This document shows positions 45,826 to 53,799 of a DNA stretch of 64,000 nt, one piece after another. Each line of letters opens with the position of its first letter. Position 1 is the first letter of the stretch. The position numbers were made by a program, and so were the translations under genes. Source of the DNA: Halorientalis pallida (GTDB lineage Archaea; Halobacteriota; Halobacteria; Halobacteriales; Haloarculaceae); NCBI RefSeq assembly GCF_004118325.1, contig NZ_RDFA01000001.1, positions 123,382 to 187,381 on the forward strand. Reading direction: 5' to 3'. Below the pieces are notes generated by a model. The model saw nothing but the letters and a program-made list of their open reading frames with translations. It made no database searches and was not told the DNA's origin.

Positions 45826-46101
45826 ATGGAGGGTGTCCTGTGGTACGTGCTGACTGGGACGCGTGGCGGTGCGAACCGGGCACGTATCCTCCGGACTATC
45901 GAGGACCGTCCGCGCAACGCGAATCAGTTGGCCGAGGAGTTGGACTTGGACTACAAGACGGTTCGCCACCACCTCGACGTGCTGATCGACAACGGCGTCG
46001 TCGAGAAGAGCGGTGACGACTACGGTGCGGTCTATCTCCTGACCGATCGGGCAAGTCACCACTGGGACACCATCGAAGAGATCATCGCAGAGGTCGACTA
46101 G
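45826..46101 (+). CDS. Winged helix-turn-helix transcriptional regulator
   Basis: 91 residues of the ArsR/MarR-like small DNA-binding type: RARILRTIEDRPRNANQLAEEL is the first helices, DLDYKTVRHHLDVLIDNGVVEKSG the recognition helix and wing, and a C-terminal helix completes it. The start MEGVLWYVLTGT has TATA (tattattaac, 45788-45798) about 33 bases upstream; the longer frame upstream is the pseudogene region and not coding for this protein. It is followed after 54 bases by a three-helix membrane protein gene. The pair is probably functionally linked. Confidence 0.87.
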   Translation: MEGVLWYVLTGTRGGANRARILRTIEDRPRNANQLAEELDLDYKTVRHHLDVLIDNGVVEKSGDDYGAVYLLTDRASHHWDTIEEIIAEVD

Positions 46102-46155
46102 TATGGCCGAATTTGGGAAAGACTATATTCGAGGACACGACGAACGGAGGGACAG

Positions 46156-46458
46156 ATGGGAGTCTGGTTGACGGCGGCGGGCGCTGCGACCGCGGTGAAC
46201 GTGGTCCTGCTCGTAGCCTTGCTCGGTATCTGGGGCCGGAACTATCGGCAGTTCCGCTCGAAGCACGCCCTGGCGCTCTCGTTGTTCGCCCTCCTCTTGC
46301 TCGCGGAGAACCTCCTGGCCTTCTACTACTACGTCCTGGACCCGCAGGTCGCGACGCTACTGAACAGCGCCGCACCCATCGCCGGCCGCGCGATGATGTT
46401 CGTCCAGGTGCTCGAACTCGGCGCGCTGCTCGTCCTCACCTGGTCGGCGTTCGACTGA
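46156..46458 (+). CDS. Small three-helix membrane protein beside the winged-helix regulator
   Basis: 100 residues, three hydrophobic helices (VNVVLLVALLGIWG, HALALSLFALLLLAENLLAF, MMFVQVLELGALLVLTWSAF). No known domain. It has its own TATA-like sequence (actatattc, about 46121-46130), 30 bases upstream, besides possible readthrough from the regulator. In many haloarchaeal genomes small HTH proteins sit next to such membrane proteins. It may act as a membrane sensor for the regulator (inference). Confidence 0.72.
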   Translation: MGVWLTAAGAATAVNVVLLVALLGIWGRNYRQFRSKHALALSLFALLLLAENLLAFYYYVLDPQVATLLNSAAPIAGRAMMFVQVLELGALLVLTWSAFD

Positions 46459-46577
46459 GCTACACCTCCGTAGCGACCACCGCTGTCCCATTTCCGAGGG
46501 TTTCTGCACGAATTTGGGTGAAAGTGCGGTGGGTTTCCGGCAAATCCACTTTTATGTGTCTCCGCTCTACCCTGACG

Positions 46578-47384
46578 ATGGCAGACAGAACACGGCGACG
46601 CGTACTCGCAGCGCTCGGTGGAACAGTCGCGGTCGGCCTGGCGGGCTGTAGCCAGGGCGGCGACTCCGGGGACACACCCACGGAGACGGACGCGATGACC
46701 GAGGGCGAGACGACAGAGGGGATGGACGACGAGACGACCGAGGGCGACATGGACAGTGAGATGGACGGCAGCGCGTCCGTCCGGGTGGCCCACCTCTCGC
46801 CGGACGCGCCCAACGTCGACGTCTACGTGGACGGATCCGCGGTCCTCGAAGACGTGGCGTTCACCGACGTGAGTGGCTACCTCGAACTCGCGCCCGGGAC
46901 CCACACCGTCGAGATCACCGCGGCGGGCGACATGAGTACGTCCGTCTTCGAGCAGGACCTCGAACTCGCCGCCGCCGACTACACCATCGCGGCGGCCGGC
47001 GAACTGGCCGAGGACGGACAGGCCTTCTCGCCGCTGGTCCTCGAAGACGACCGGGAGACCCCCGGCGGGAACATGTCCCGGGTCCGGCTGGTCCACGCCG
47101 CCCCGGACGCGCCCGCGGTCGACGTGACGGTGAACGCGACCGGCGCGGCCATCTTCGACGACGTGGCCTACGGCGAGACCGCGTCCACGACCGTCGAAAG
47201 CAACGACTACACGATCCAGGTCCGGGCGGCAAACGAGAACGACGACGGACAGATCGTGCTGGATCAGGACCTCTCGCTCAACGGCGGGACCGGCTACACC
47301 GTCTTCGCCGCCGGTTACCTGTCGCCCGACGACGAGCCGACCGACGAAGCCCTCCAGCTGGTCGTCGCTCAGGACACCCAGTAA
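46578..47384 (+). CDS. Tat lipoprotein with two DUF4397 domains
   Basis: 268 residues. TRRRVLAALGGTVAVGLAGC is a twin-arginine signal with lipobox (Cys24). A Thr/Glu/Met-rich acidic spacer follows (about 30-65), then two DUF4397 repeats starting VRVAHLSPDAPNVDVYVDG and VRLVHAAPDAPAVDVTVNA, each with a YTIAAAG/YTVFAAG strand. It is anchored on the outer face of the membrane, function unknown, possibly adhesive or cell-surface. A TATA-like ttttatg (46549-46555) lies 26-30 bases upstream of the ATG. A truncated relative lies at 45520-45720. Confidence 0.87.
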   Translation: MADRTRRRVLAALGGTVAVGLAGCSQGGDSGDTPTETDAMTEGETTEGMDDETTEGDMDSEMDGSASVRVAHLSPDAPNVDVYVDGSAVLEDVAFTDVSGYLELAPGTHTVEITAAGDMSTSVFEQDLELAAADYTIAAAGELAEDGQAFSPLVLEDDRETPGGNMSRVRLVHAAPDAPAVDVTVNATGAAIFDDVAYGETASTTVESNDYTIQVRAANENDDGQIVLDQDLSLNGGTGYTVFAAGYLSPDDEPTDEALQLVVAQDTQ

Positions 47385-47537
47385 CGAACTCGGGCTCCCA
47401 CCCCGGTCCTCGCTGACACGCCGACACACTGCCGGCCGAACGTACCGGTCCGCAACAGTAAGCCCTGTGAAATCGACATACAGAGGCACGATACCGGGAC
47501 CCACACGCCCGATCCGAGCCCCTCGGATTAGCGAAAC

Positions 47538-47546
47538 ATTTATATG
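47538..47546 (+). promoter_or_regulatory. Distal TATA element of tfb-2 (P1)
   Basis: atttatatg about 86 bases upstream of the ATG. It is followed immediately by ggctttcgc, the start of a direct repeat that recurs after the proximal TATA. Confidence 0.6.
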
Positions 47547-47575
47547 GCTTTCGCACTTACTAACAGTTAGGAAGT

Positions 47576-47610
47576 CGCCGGCAATTTTTTATGGCTTTCG
47601 CCGCCGGCAA
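47576..47610 (+). promoter_or_regulatory. Proximal promoter of tfb-2 with direct repeats
   Basis: The proximal TATA (atttttta, 47584-47591) is followed by tggctttcgc, the same 12-base ttatggctttcgc-type sequence found after the distal TATA (47542-47554). cgccggcaa occurs on each side (47576-47584 and 47602-47610, 26 bases apart). The duplicated arrangement suggests two promoters and a common factor. The leader to the ATG at 47628 is short. Confidence 0.55.
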
Positions 47611-47627
47611 CCCAGAGTAAACCCCCC

Positions 47628-48608
47628 ATGAGCGACACCACAACCCGGACGATATCGACCGAACGCACGGAGAAGGAGATCACAGAGGAGACGACCGAAA
47701 CGGAGTCCGAGACGACCTGCCCGGAGTGTGGCGGTAATCTCGTGACCGACACGGAACACGGCGAGACGGTCTGTGGCGACTGCGGCCTGGTCGTCGAGGA
47801 AGACGAGATCGACCGCGGGCCCGAGTGGCGTGCGTTCGACGCCAGCGAACGCGACGAGAAGAGCCGGGTCGGAGCCCCGACCACGAACATGATGCACGAC
47901 AAGGGACTCTCGACCAACATCGGCTGGCAGGACAAGGACGCTTACGGGCGGTCGCTGAGCTCCAGCCAGCGACAGAAGATGCAGCGGCTCCGCACCTGGA
48001 ACGAGCGGTTCCGCACCCGTGACTCCAAGGAGCGCAACCTCAAGCAGGCGTTGGGCGAGATCGACCGCATGGCCTCGGCGCTCGGCCTCCCGAAGAACGT
48101 TCGGGAGACCGCCAGCGTCATCTACCGCCGTGCACTCGACGAGGACCTCCTGCCGGGACGGTCCATCGAGGGCGTCGCCACTGCTGCGCTGTACGCCGCC
48201 GCCCGACAGGCCAACACGCCCCGGAGCATCGACGAGATGATCACGGTCTCCCGTGTCGGCGAGATGGAGATGACCCGGACGTACCGCTACATCGTCCGCG
48301 AGCTGAACCTCGAAATTCAGCCCGCCGACCCCGAGAGCTACGTCCCCCGCTTCGCCTCGGACCTCGACCTGTCGGACGAGACCGAGCGCCGCGCCAGGGA
48401 ACTACTCGACAGCGCCCGCGAGACCGGCCTCCTCTCGGGCAAGTCCCCGGTCGGCCTCGCCGCGGCCGCCGTCTACGCCGCCTCGCTGCTCACCAACGAG
48501 AAGGTGACCCAGTCGGAAGTCTCCAACGTGGCCAGCATCTCCGAGGTCACCATCCGCAACCGGTACAAGGAACTCCTGGAAGCGGAACACGACCTGACGG
48601 CGGCCTGA
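47628..48608 (+). CDS. tfb: Transcription initiation factor TFB (copy 2)
   Basis: 326 residues. The zinc ribbon is CPECGGNL...CGDCG (C31, C34, C49, C52), with the linker [20 protein letters not shown], two cyclin folds ([38 protein letters not shown]) and the C-terminal [15 protein letters not shown]. It is clearly distinct from copy 1 in cyclin-fold surface residues and has an N-terminal Thr/Glu-rich tail. Multiple TFBs paired with TBPs direct different promoter sets in haloarchaea, so this copy probably serves another regulon. Tandem promoters lie upstream. Confidence 0.96.
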   Translation: MSDTTTRTISTERTEKEITEETTETESETTCPECGGNLVTDTEHGETVCGDCGLVVEEDEIDRGPEWRAFDASERDEKSRVGAPTTNMMHDKGLSTNIGWQDKDAYGRSLSSSQRQKMQRLRTWNERFRTRDSKERNLKQALGEIDRMASALGLPKNVRETASVIYRRALDEDLLPGRSIEGVATAALYAAARQANTPRSIDEMITVSRVGEMEMTRTYRYIVRELNLEIQPADPESYVPRFASDLDLSDETERRARELLDSARETGLLSGKSPVGLAAAAVYAASLLTNEKVTQSEVSNVASISEVTIRNRYKELLEAEHDLTAA

Positions 48609-48691
48609 ACGGCCGCCTCGCTCCTGGGCCGGACACGACAGGCCAGCCGGCGACAACCTTTTTGCCCCTGCCGATTGTCAACAGGTCACAC

Positions 48692-48871
48692 ATGACCGAG
48701 ACATACGTCCGGTTGCTCTGTCCCGAGTGCAGGAAGGGCTGGGAGTCGTCGCCGAACGATCTGCCCTCACACAAGCGGACCTTTCACTGCCCGAACTGCC
48801 ACGCGAGCCGGCGGCTCGCGGAGTTCACGCGCACCGAACACGATCTGGAGACACTGAAGACGCTGAGTTAG
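48692..48871 (+). CDS. Small zinc-binding protein
   Basis: 59 residues: YVRLLCPECRKGWESSPNDLP and RTFHCPNCHASRRLAEF form a four-Cys (CPEC...CPNC) zinc ribbon, ending in a helical LETLKTL tail. It resembles a family of short haloarchaeal putative zinc-binding proteins. ATG at 48692 is used: a T-rich element (cctttttg, 48657-48664) is about 31 bases upstream. The 3' end overlaps the aIF2-beta stop by four bases in convergent orientation. Confidence 0.82.
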   Translation: MTETYVRLLCPECRKGWESSPNDLPSHKRTFHCPNCHASRRLAEFTRTEHDLETLKTLS

Positions 48872-49272
48872 CCGCTCGTCGAAGAGATCGCGCCGCAGGC
48901 CTCACACCGCAGGACGAGCGCCCCGCGTTCGCGTTCGAGTTTCGTATCCGGGAGTCCACACTCCGAACAGAGGACGAACTCGTCGACGTACTCGTCGAGT
49001 GCGTCCTGGATACGACTCTGTCTGAACTCCCCCGTCAGCCGCGCGCGCCCGCTCTCGTCGATGTGCCCACTGGTCCCGAGTTCGTTCTGGAGGAACTTCA
49101 CGACGTGATCGTCCTCGCGCCCGAGGCGAGACGTCGTGTCCTGGAAGTTCTCGTAGACGGTCATGTTCCCCTCCTGGCGGACCTCCGGTTCGGGGACGTC
49201 GAACCGGTCACTGCTGCCCTCGATGTCGGGAGTCTGTTCCATCGCCCGGTCGAGCTGGTCCTCGTAGTCCAT
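48868..49272 (-). CDS. Translation initiation factor aIF2 beta subunit
   Basis: 134 residues. MDYEDQLDRAMEQTPDIEG is the typical haloarchaeal N-terminus; VPEPEVRQEGNMTVYENF starts the central domain, with HVVKFLQNELGTSGHID, and the C-terminal zinc ribbon is CSECGLPDTKL...LRCEACGA. It joins the heterotrimer that brings initiator tRNA to the ribosome. The length is normal. The promoter aggtttttggc lies near 49297-49307 on the minus strand. An in-frame upstream start at 49299 would add nine unconserved residues. Confidence 0.95.
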   Translation of the reverse strand: MDYEDQLDRAMEQTPDIEGSSDRFDVPEPEVRQEGNMTVYENFQDTTSRLGREDDHVVKFLQNELGTSGHIDESGRARLTGEFRQSRIQDALDEYVDEFVLCSECGLPDTKLERERGALVLRCEACGAISSTSG

Positions 49273-49496
49273 ATCTCGAGCATGCCGTGCGCGAGCCAAA
49301 AACCTTTCAACCGAGTGCGCGCCAGCCTCGCCCCCGGAAAATACACCGATTGTCGGGGAGTAAACAACTCCTCACCGGTTCCTCCCCGAATGTGAATCAT
49401 TTGAAAACCCGTGTATGGACGGCGCTACGGCAGGGCCGTGTGTTAACGGGCCTCAGAGTAGTACTATAACCCTTCAGTTGTAACGCATGGGTGACT

Positions 49497-49733
49497 ATGA
49501 AAAAGCAGGAGCTCATCCATCTTCACGGCCTGCTTGCACAGGTGCAGAACCACTACGAAGAGACGACAGGCAACGAGGTCGACCACGACGAGTACGAGCG
49601 TGTAAACGTTCGACCGACCTCGATTCACATGTCCAAGGACGACCACAAGGACGCCGTCTTCGCGCTCGCTGGGGGCATCACCTCGGAGATGGGCGACGAG
49701 AAGTCCGAGCAGGTTCCGGCCGCTGCCGACTGA
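49497..49733 (+). CDS. UPF0058 family protein
   Basis: 78 residues with the family signature MKKQELIHLHGLLAQVQNHYE near the N-terminus, then NVRPTSIHMSKDDHKDAVFALAGGI. It is a small helical archaeal protein of unknown function, often near metabolic or DNA-binding genes. The TATA element actataac (49463-49470) is 31 bases before the ATG, supporting a leaderless start. It is divergent from aIF2-beta across a 224-base gap that holds both promoters. Confidence 0.9.
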   Translation: MKKQELIHLHGLLAQVQNHYEETTGNEVDHDEYERVNVRPTSIHMSKDDHKDAVFALAGGITSEMGDEKSEQVPAAAD

Positions 49734-49835
49734 GCCGTCTCTCTTCGTTCTCGCTATACTTGCGACTCCGGAGCCACGGCCCTGCCGGACCCAGCCGCCG
49801 CTGCGGACTGTCGTTCTGGTTCGGCGAAAACGGCG

Positions 49836-50336
49836 CTACTCGTCGATGAGCTCCTCGAACTCCGGTAACACTTCCTCCCCTTCCCCTTCCCCTTCCCGCT
49901 CTCCAATGTCCGTGTCCGACGTGATCTCGTCCACCGTGGTTTCGTTCTCGCTCGCCGTCTCGGTCTCCGAGTCGTCCGTGTCGTCCCCGTCGGTCTCCTC
50001 GTCGATGGGTTCGATCTCGAGGACGTCGAGCGGGATGTTCTCAAGTCGCTGGCCGATCTCCTTGCGAGCGATCCGAGCGGCGTGTTCCTCCCGCTCGACG
50101 TTGAAGACGGTCATCTCCAGTTCGAGCGCGACCAGACTCTCGTCCGCGGCGATGAAGGCGGGCTCCTGTTCCTCGCCGCAGTGGGGACAGGATCGCTGTC
50201 CCATGTTGATCTCGACGTAGTTGAGGTCGGGGTTGAGCATCTCACCGGTCTTCGAGATGGCGATCCGGACCGCCTCGTCCGGTGTTTCGACGTCGTAGAC
50301 CGGAACTGCGGCCTCTACGACAACTCTGCAGTTCAT
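49836..50336 (-). CDS. UPF0212 (DUF555) family protein with acidic extension
   Basis: 166 residues. MNCRVVVEAAVPVYDVETPD, EINMGQRSCPHCGEEQEPAF (a CxxC pair) and MTVFNVEREEHAARIARKEI identify UPF0212. The family core ends near residue 110; the remaining 55 residues are an Asp/Glu/Thr/Ser-rich acidic tail. The function is unknown. Only one CxxC is present, so any zinc site would be shared in a dimer. It is convergent with UPF0058, with about 100 non-coding bases between. Confidence 0.9.
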   Translation of the reverse strand: MNCRVVVEAAVPVYDVETPDEAVRIAISKTGEMLNPDLNYVEINMGQRSCPHCGEEQEPAFIAADESLVALELEMTVFNVEREEHAARIARKEIGQRLENIPLDVLEIEPIDEETDGDDTDDSETETASENETTVDEITSDTDIGEREGEGEGEEVLPEFEELIDE

Positions 50337-50478
50337 ACCTTGCTGTTAGCTGTCCAACGGTAAGAAGATTGGTGTCCGTTCACGCGGTATTCTGTGCCTT
50401 CCCAGAGTTCCCACCCCCGTTCCGTCACCGGATCCGAACTCGAAACCCCCAAGCCGTTCCGGTCCGTCCCGACCGACG

Positions 50479-51387
50479 ATGCAACGGGGCCGAATCGACG
50501 CGACGACCCTCGCCGGCGGCGTCGATCTCCAGTCGACTGTCGAGAGCGGCCAATCGTACCTGTGGGCCCGCGAAGACGGCACCACCTACGAGGAGGAGCG
50601 GGCACACGGCGGCGATGCCTGGTACTGGACGACCGTCCGCCACGAGGAGCGGTCCGAACCCGCCGTCCTCCGCGTCCGTCAGGTCGACGGCGCGCTGGAG
50701 TGGGAGTCACACGTCGACGCCGAACCACACCTCCGGTACCTGCTCCGGCTCGACGACGATCTCGACGCCATCCGCCGCCGGACCCCCGACGACAGACTAC
50801 TCCGCGACGCGTTCGACACCTACCGCGGGATGCGCCTGGTTCGGGACCCACCGTTCGGCGCGCTGATCTCCTTCATTTGCTCGGCCCAGATGCGCGTCGG
50901 CCGTATCCACGACATGCAGCTGGCGCTCCGGCGGGAGTTCGGCGAGCCGGTCGATTTCGACGGCGAGACCTACCACGCCTATCCGACACCCGGGGCACTG
51001 GCCGACACGACGGAGGCCCTGCTCCGCGAAGTAGGCCTGGGTTACCGTGCGCCCTACGTCCAGCGGACTGCGGAGATGGTCGCCGGCGGGACGGCCCACC
51101 CCGACGAGGCCCGGGACCTGCCCTACGAGGAGGCCCGCGAGTACCTCACGGAGTTCGTCGGCGTCGGCGAGAAAGTCGCCGACTGCGTCCTGCTGTTTTC
51201 GCTCGACTTCCTGGAGGCGGTGCCGCTCGACACGTGGATCAGGACGACCATCGAGGAGTACTACCCCGACTGCGACCGGGGATCCTACGCCGAGACGTCG
51301 CGGGCGATCCGCGAAGCGTTCGGGGGCGAGTACGCAGGCTACGCCCAGACCTACGTCTTCCACTACCTTCGGAACGGCGGCGAGTGA
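50479..51387 (+). CDS. ogg: 8-oxoguanine DNA glycosylase / AP lyase (OGG family)
   Basis: 302 residues, the OGG1-type fold with N-terminal domain (QSTVESGQSYLWAREDG) and HhH-GPD core. FGALISFICSAQMRVGRIHDM matches the OGG substrate region. Catalytic Lys232 sits in FVGVGEKVADCVLL and Asp251 in AVPLDTWIR. It excises 8-oxoguanine from oxidised DNA and cleaves the abasic site. Its start follows a 142-base gap after the divergent UPF0212. Acylphosphatase and NAD(P)HX repair genes follow directly on the same strand. Confidence 0.94.
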   Translation: MQRGRIDATTLAGGVDLQSTVESGQSYLWAREDGTTYEEERAHGGDAWYWTTVRHEERSEPAVLRVRQVDGALEWESHVDAEPHLRYLLRLDDDLDAIRRRTPDDRLLRDAFDTYRGMRLVRDPPFGALISFICSAQMRVGRIHDMQLALRREFGEPVDFDGETYHAYPTPGALADTTEALLREVGLGYRAPYVQRTAEMVAGGTAHPDEARDLPYEEAREYLTEFVGVGEKVADCVLLFSLDFLEAVPLDTWIRTTIEEYYPDCDRGSYAETSRAIREAFGGEYAGYAQTYVFHYLRNGGE

Positions 51388-51423
51388 CCAAGGTTTTCGT
51401 CGGCGGCGAGAGAAGGGTGGGCT

Positions 51424-51702
51424 ATGAGCGAGCGCGTCCGTGCACACGTCCACGTCACCGGCAAAGTCCAGGGGGTCTACTACCGCGCGAACACGCGCGA
51501 CACCGCCCGGGAGCAGGGCCTCGACGGCTGGGTTCGCAACCTGGACGACGGCCGCGTCGAAGCCGTCTTCGAGGGACCCGAGGGGGACGTGGAGACGCTG
51601 GTCGAGTGGTGTCACGACGGGAGCCCCCGGGCACGCGTCGACGACGTCGACGTCGAGTACGAAGACCCGGAGGGTCTGGACGGCTTCGAGGTGAAGTGGT
51701 GA
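51424..51702 (+). CDS. acyP: Acylphosphatase
   Basis: 92 residues: HVHVTGKVQGVYYRANTRD contains the phosphate loop and catalytic Arg21, and WVRNLDDGRVEAVFEG has catalytic Asn39. It hydrolyses carboxyl phosphates such as acetyl- or 1,3-bisphosphoglycerate-type compounds. The length is typical. Its stop shares a base with the ATG of the next gene (TGATG), placing it in an operon with the NAD(P)HX repair enzyme; both remove damaged or side-product metabolites. Confidence 0.95.
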   Translation: MSERVRAHVHVTGKVQGVYYRANTRDTAREQGLDGWVRNLDDGRVEAVFEGPEGDVETLVEWCHDGSPRARVDDVDVEYEDPEGLDGFEVKW

Positions 51703-53141
51703 TGATGGGCGTCCAGGACCAGGCCGTCCTCGACGAGAACGCCGCAGCGCTGGGTGTCCCGCGGAAACAGCTGATGGAATCCAGCGGCAGCGCGGTCGCA
51801 CGGGTCGTTCGCGACGTGGCCGAGTCCGGGAGCCAGGTCGCAATCGTCGCCGGGCGCGGGAACAACGGCGGCGACGCGTTCGTCACCGCACGCTTCCTGA
51901 AGGGCTACGACGTGACCGTCCACCTGCTGGGCCGCGCCGAGACCATCACGACCGACATCGCCCGGGAGAACTGGGATGCACTCCAGCGGGCCGAGGTCGA
52001 CGCCCGCGAGCTCCGGGACTCGACCGGACTCGACCTGGGTGACCCGGACGTGGTCGTCGACGCGATGCTGGGCACCGGCGTCACCGGCGCGCTCCGCGAA
52101 CCGGAGGCCACCGCCGCCGAACGGATCGCCGAGACCGACGCGACTGTCGTCGCCGTCGACGTCCCTTCGGGGGTCGACGCCAACACCGGCGAGGCCGCCG
52201 GCGCGGCCGTCGACGCCGACCACGTCGTCACGTTCCACGACCAGAAGCCCGGACTCGTCGATCTCGACGCCGACGTGACCGTCGCGGACATCGGCATCCC
52301 CGAGGCCGCCGAGCGGTTCGTCGAACGCGGCGATCTCCTCCGACTCTCCCGGGACCCCCAGAGCCACAAGGGCGACCACGGCGAAGTACTGGTGATCGGC
52401 GGCGGTCCCTACACCGGCGCGCCGGCGCTCACCGCCCAGGCCGCGTTCCGGGCCGGAGCCGACCTCGTGCGGGTCGCCTGTCCCTCCTCGGTCGCCCGCG
52501 AGGTCCAGAGTTTCTCCGAGGGGATCATCGTCCGGCCGTTCACCGGCGACCTGCTCGAACCGAGCCACGTCGACCAGCTGCTGGACCGGGCCGTCGAACA
52601 CGACGTGGTCGTGATCGGTCCCGGCCTCGGCAACGCGACGGGGACGCTCGAAGCCGTCGAGGAGTTCCTCGGCGAGTTCGACGGGCGGGCCGTCGTCGAC
52701 GCCGACGCCCTGCAGGTCGTCCCCGAGGCCGACACCGACGCCACCCTGCTCTGTACGCCCCACCAGGGCGAACTCCGGACGATGGGCGGGGAGACGGACG
52801 AGAGCTGGGAGACGCGGGCCGAACTGGTGGAGTCGTTCGCCGCCGACCTCGGCCACACACTACTGGTGAAGGGAGCCTACGACGTGATCAGCGACGGCGA
52901 GACGACACGCGTCAACCGGACGGGCAACCCCGGGATGACCGTCGGCGGCACTGGCGACGTGCTGGCAGGGGCGTCGGGCGCACTGGTGGCCACCCAGGAG
53001 CCGATCCACGCCGGGGCCATCGCCGCGTACGCGAACGGACGTGCGGGCGACATCGCGGTCGAGGAGTTCGGCCACGGCCTCGTCGCTCCAGACCTCGTGG
53101 ACGCACTCCCGACGGCGCTGTGGGGTGGTGCCGATGAGTGA
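51702..53141 (+). CDS. nnr: Bifunctional NAD(P)HX epimerase/dehydratase
   Basis: 479 residues. The N-terminal YjeF/NnrE epimerase domain (about 1-210: VAIVAGRGNNGGDAFVTARFL, DAMLGTGVTGALREP, VAVDVPSGVDANTG) is fused to the C-terminal NnrD dehydratase (about 225-479: SHKGDHGEVLVIGGGPYTGAP, NPGMTVGGTGDVLAG). Together they repair hydrated NAD(P)H back to NAD(P)H. Two adjacent ATGs occur (51702, 51705). It overlaps moaC by eight bases, so it is part of the acyP-nnr-moaC run. Confidence 0.95.
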   Translation: MMGVQDQAVLDENAAALGVPRKQLMESSGSAVARVVRDVAESGSQVAIVAGRGNNGGDAFVTARFLKGYDVTVHLLGRAETITTDIARENWDALQRAEVDARELRDSTGLDLGDPDVVVDAMLGTGVTGALREPEATAAERIAETDATVVAVDVPSGVDANTGEAAGAAVDADHVVTFHDQKPGLVDLDADVTVADIGIPEAAERFVERGDLLRLSRDPQSHKGDHGEVLVIGGGPYTGAPALTAQAAFRAGADLVRVACPSSVAREVQSFSEGIIVRPFTGDLLEPSHVDQLLDRAVEHDVVVIGPGLGNATGTLEAVEEFLGEFDGRAVVDADALQVVPEADTDATLLCTPHQGELRTMGGETDESWETRAELVESFAADLGHTLLVKGAYDVISDGETTRVNRTGNPGMTVGGTGDVLAGASGALVATQEPIHAGAIAAYANGRAGDIAVEEFGHGLVAPDLVDALPTALWGGADE

Positions 53142-53685
53142 GGGTGGCGAGGGTGACAGCGGCGAGAACGACGACCCCCTCGACGAAGTCGGGGCGACCG
53201 CCACGGAGGGCAGCGAAGAACTGACCCACACGGACGACGAGGGCGACGTGCAGATGGTCGACGTGGGCGACAAACCCGACACGAATCGCCGGGCGGTTGC
53301 TCGCGGGGAGATCGGACTCCAGCCCTCGACCGTCGAGGCGATCCGGGACGATCAGGTCGAGAAAGGCGACGTACTGGCGACGGCTCGGATCGGCGCGATC
53401 CAGGCGGTCAAACACACCTGGGAGACGATCCCGATGTGCCACCAGATCCCGATCACGAACGTCGACTGCGAGTTCGACGTGCGCGAGGATCGGGTGGTCG
53501 CGACCGTCGCCGTCGAGACGACGGGGAAGACAGGCTGTGAGATGGAGGCCTTGGAGGGCGTGACGACGGGCCTGAACGTCGTCTGGGACATGGTGAAGGC
53601 CGCGGAGAAGGACGGGGACGGACAGTACCCCGACACGGCGATCCGGGAGGTGCGAGTGGTGGAGAAACAGAAATACGAGTCCTAA
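53134..53685 (+). CDS. moaC: Cyclic pyranopterin monophosphate synthase (MoaC)
   Basis: 183 residues. After an acidic extension of about 35 residues (MSEGGEGDSGENDDPLDEVG), the MoaC core starts VQMVDVGDKPDTNRRAVARGEI. IPMCHQIPITNVDCEFD is the active-site segment, and GKTGCEMEALEGVTTGLNVVWDM the C-terminal signature with the catalytic Lys nearby (GKTGCEMEAL). It acts in molybdenum-cofactor synthesis, with MoaA made elsewhere. The start overlaps the nnr stop by eight bases. The N-terminal acidic tail is specific to halophiles. Confidence 0.95.
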   Translation: MSEGGEGDSGENDDPLDEVGATATEGSEELTHTDDEGDVQMVDVGDKPDTNRRAVARGEIGLQPSTVEAIRDDQVEKGDVLATARIGAIQAVKHTWETIPMCHQIPITNVDCEFDVREDRVVATVAVETTGKTGCEMEALEGVTTGLNVVWDMVKAAEKDGDGQYPDTAIREVRVVEKQKYES

Positions 53686-53799
53686 CGGCGACCGGCCTGC
53701 GAGCCGACCGCTCGGCTCCGTTCCGTGCCTTGGAGTACTTTTTGGTTGTGTCCCGACCACGAAACATAAGTTCGCGAACGACCAACTATCAGCACAGCA

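Noticed and set aside
45035-45853. Long plus-strand frame running through the DUF357 gene
   Set aside because: It overlaps the well-supported DUF357 gene in another frame; only its 3' part (45650-45720) matches the DUF4397 relic.
49428-49787. 13-base inverted repeat (cggcagggccgtg / cacggccctgccg) around the UPF0058 gene
   Set aside because: One such pair within a few hundred bases is expected by chance in a 64 kb GC-rich window, and no transposase or target duplication is seen.
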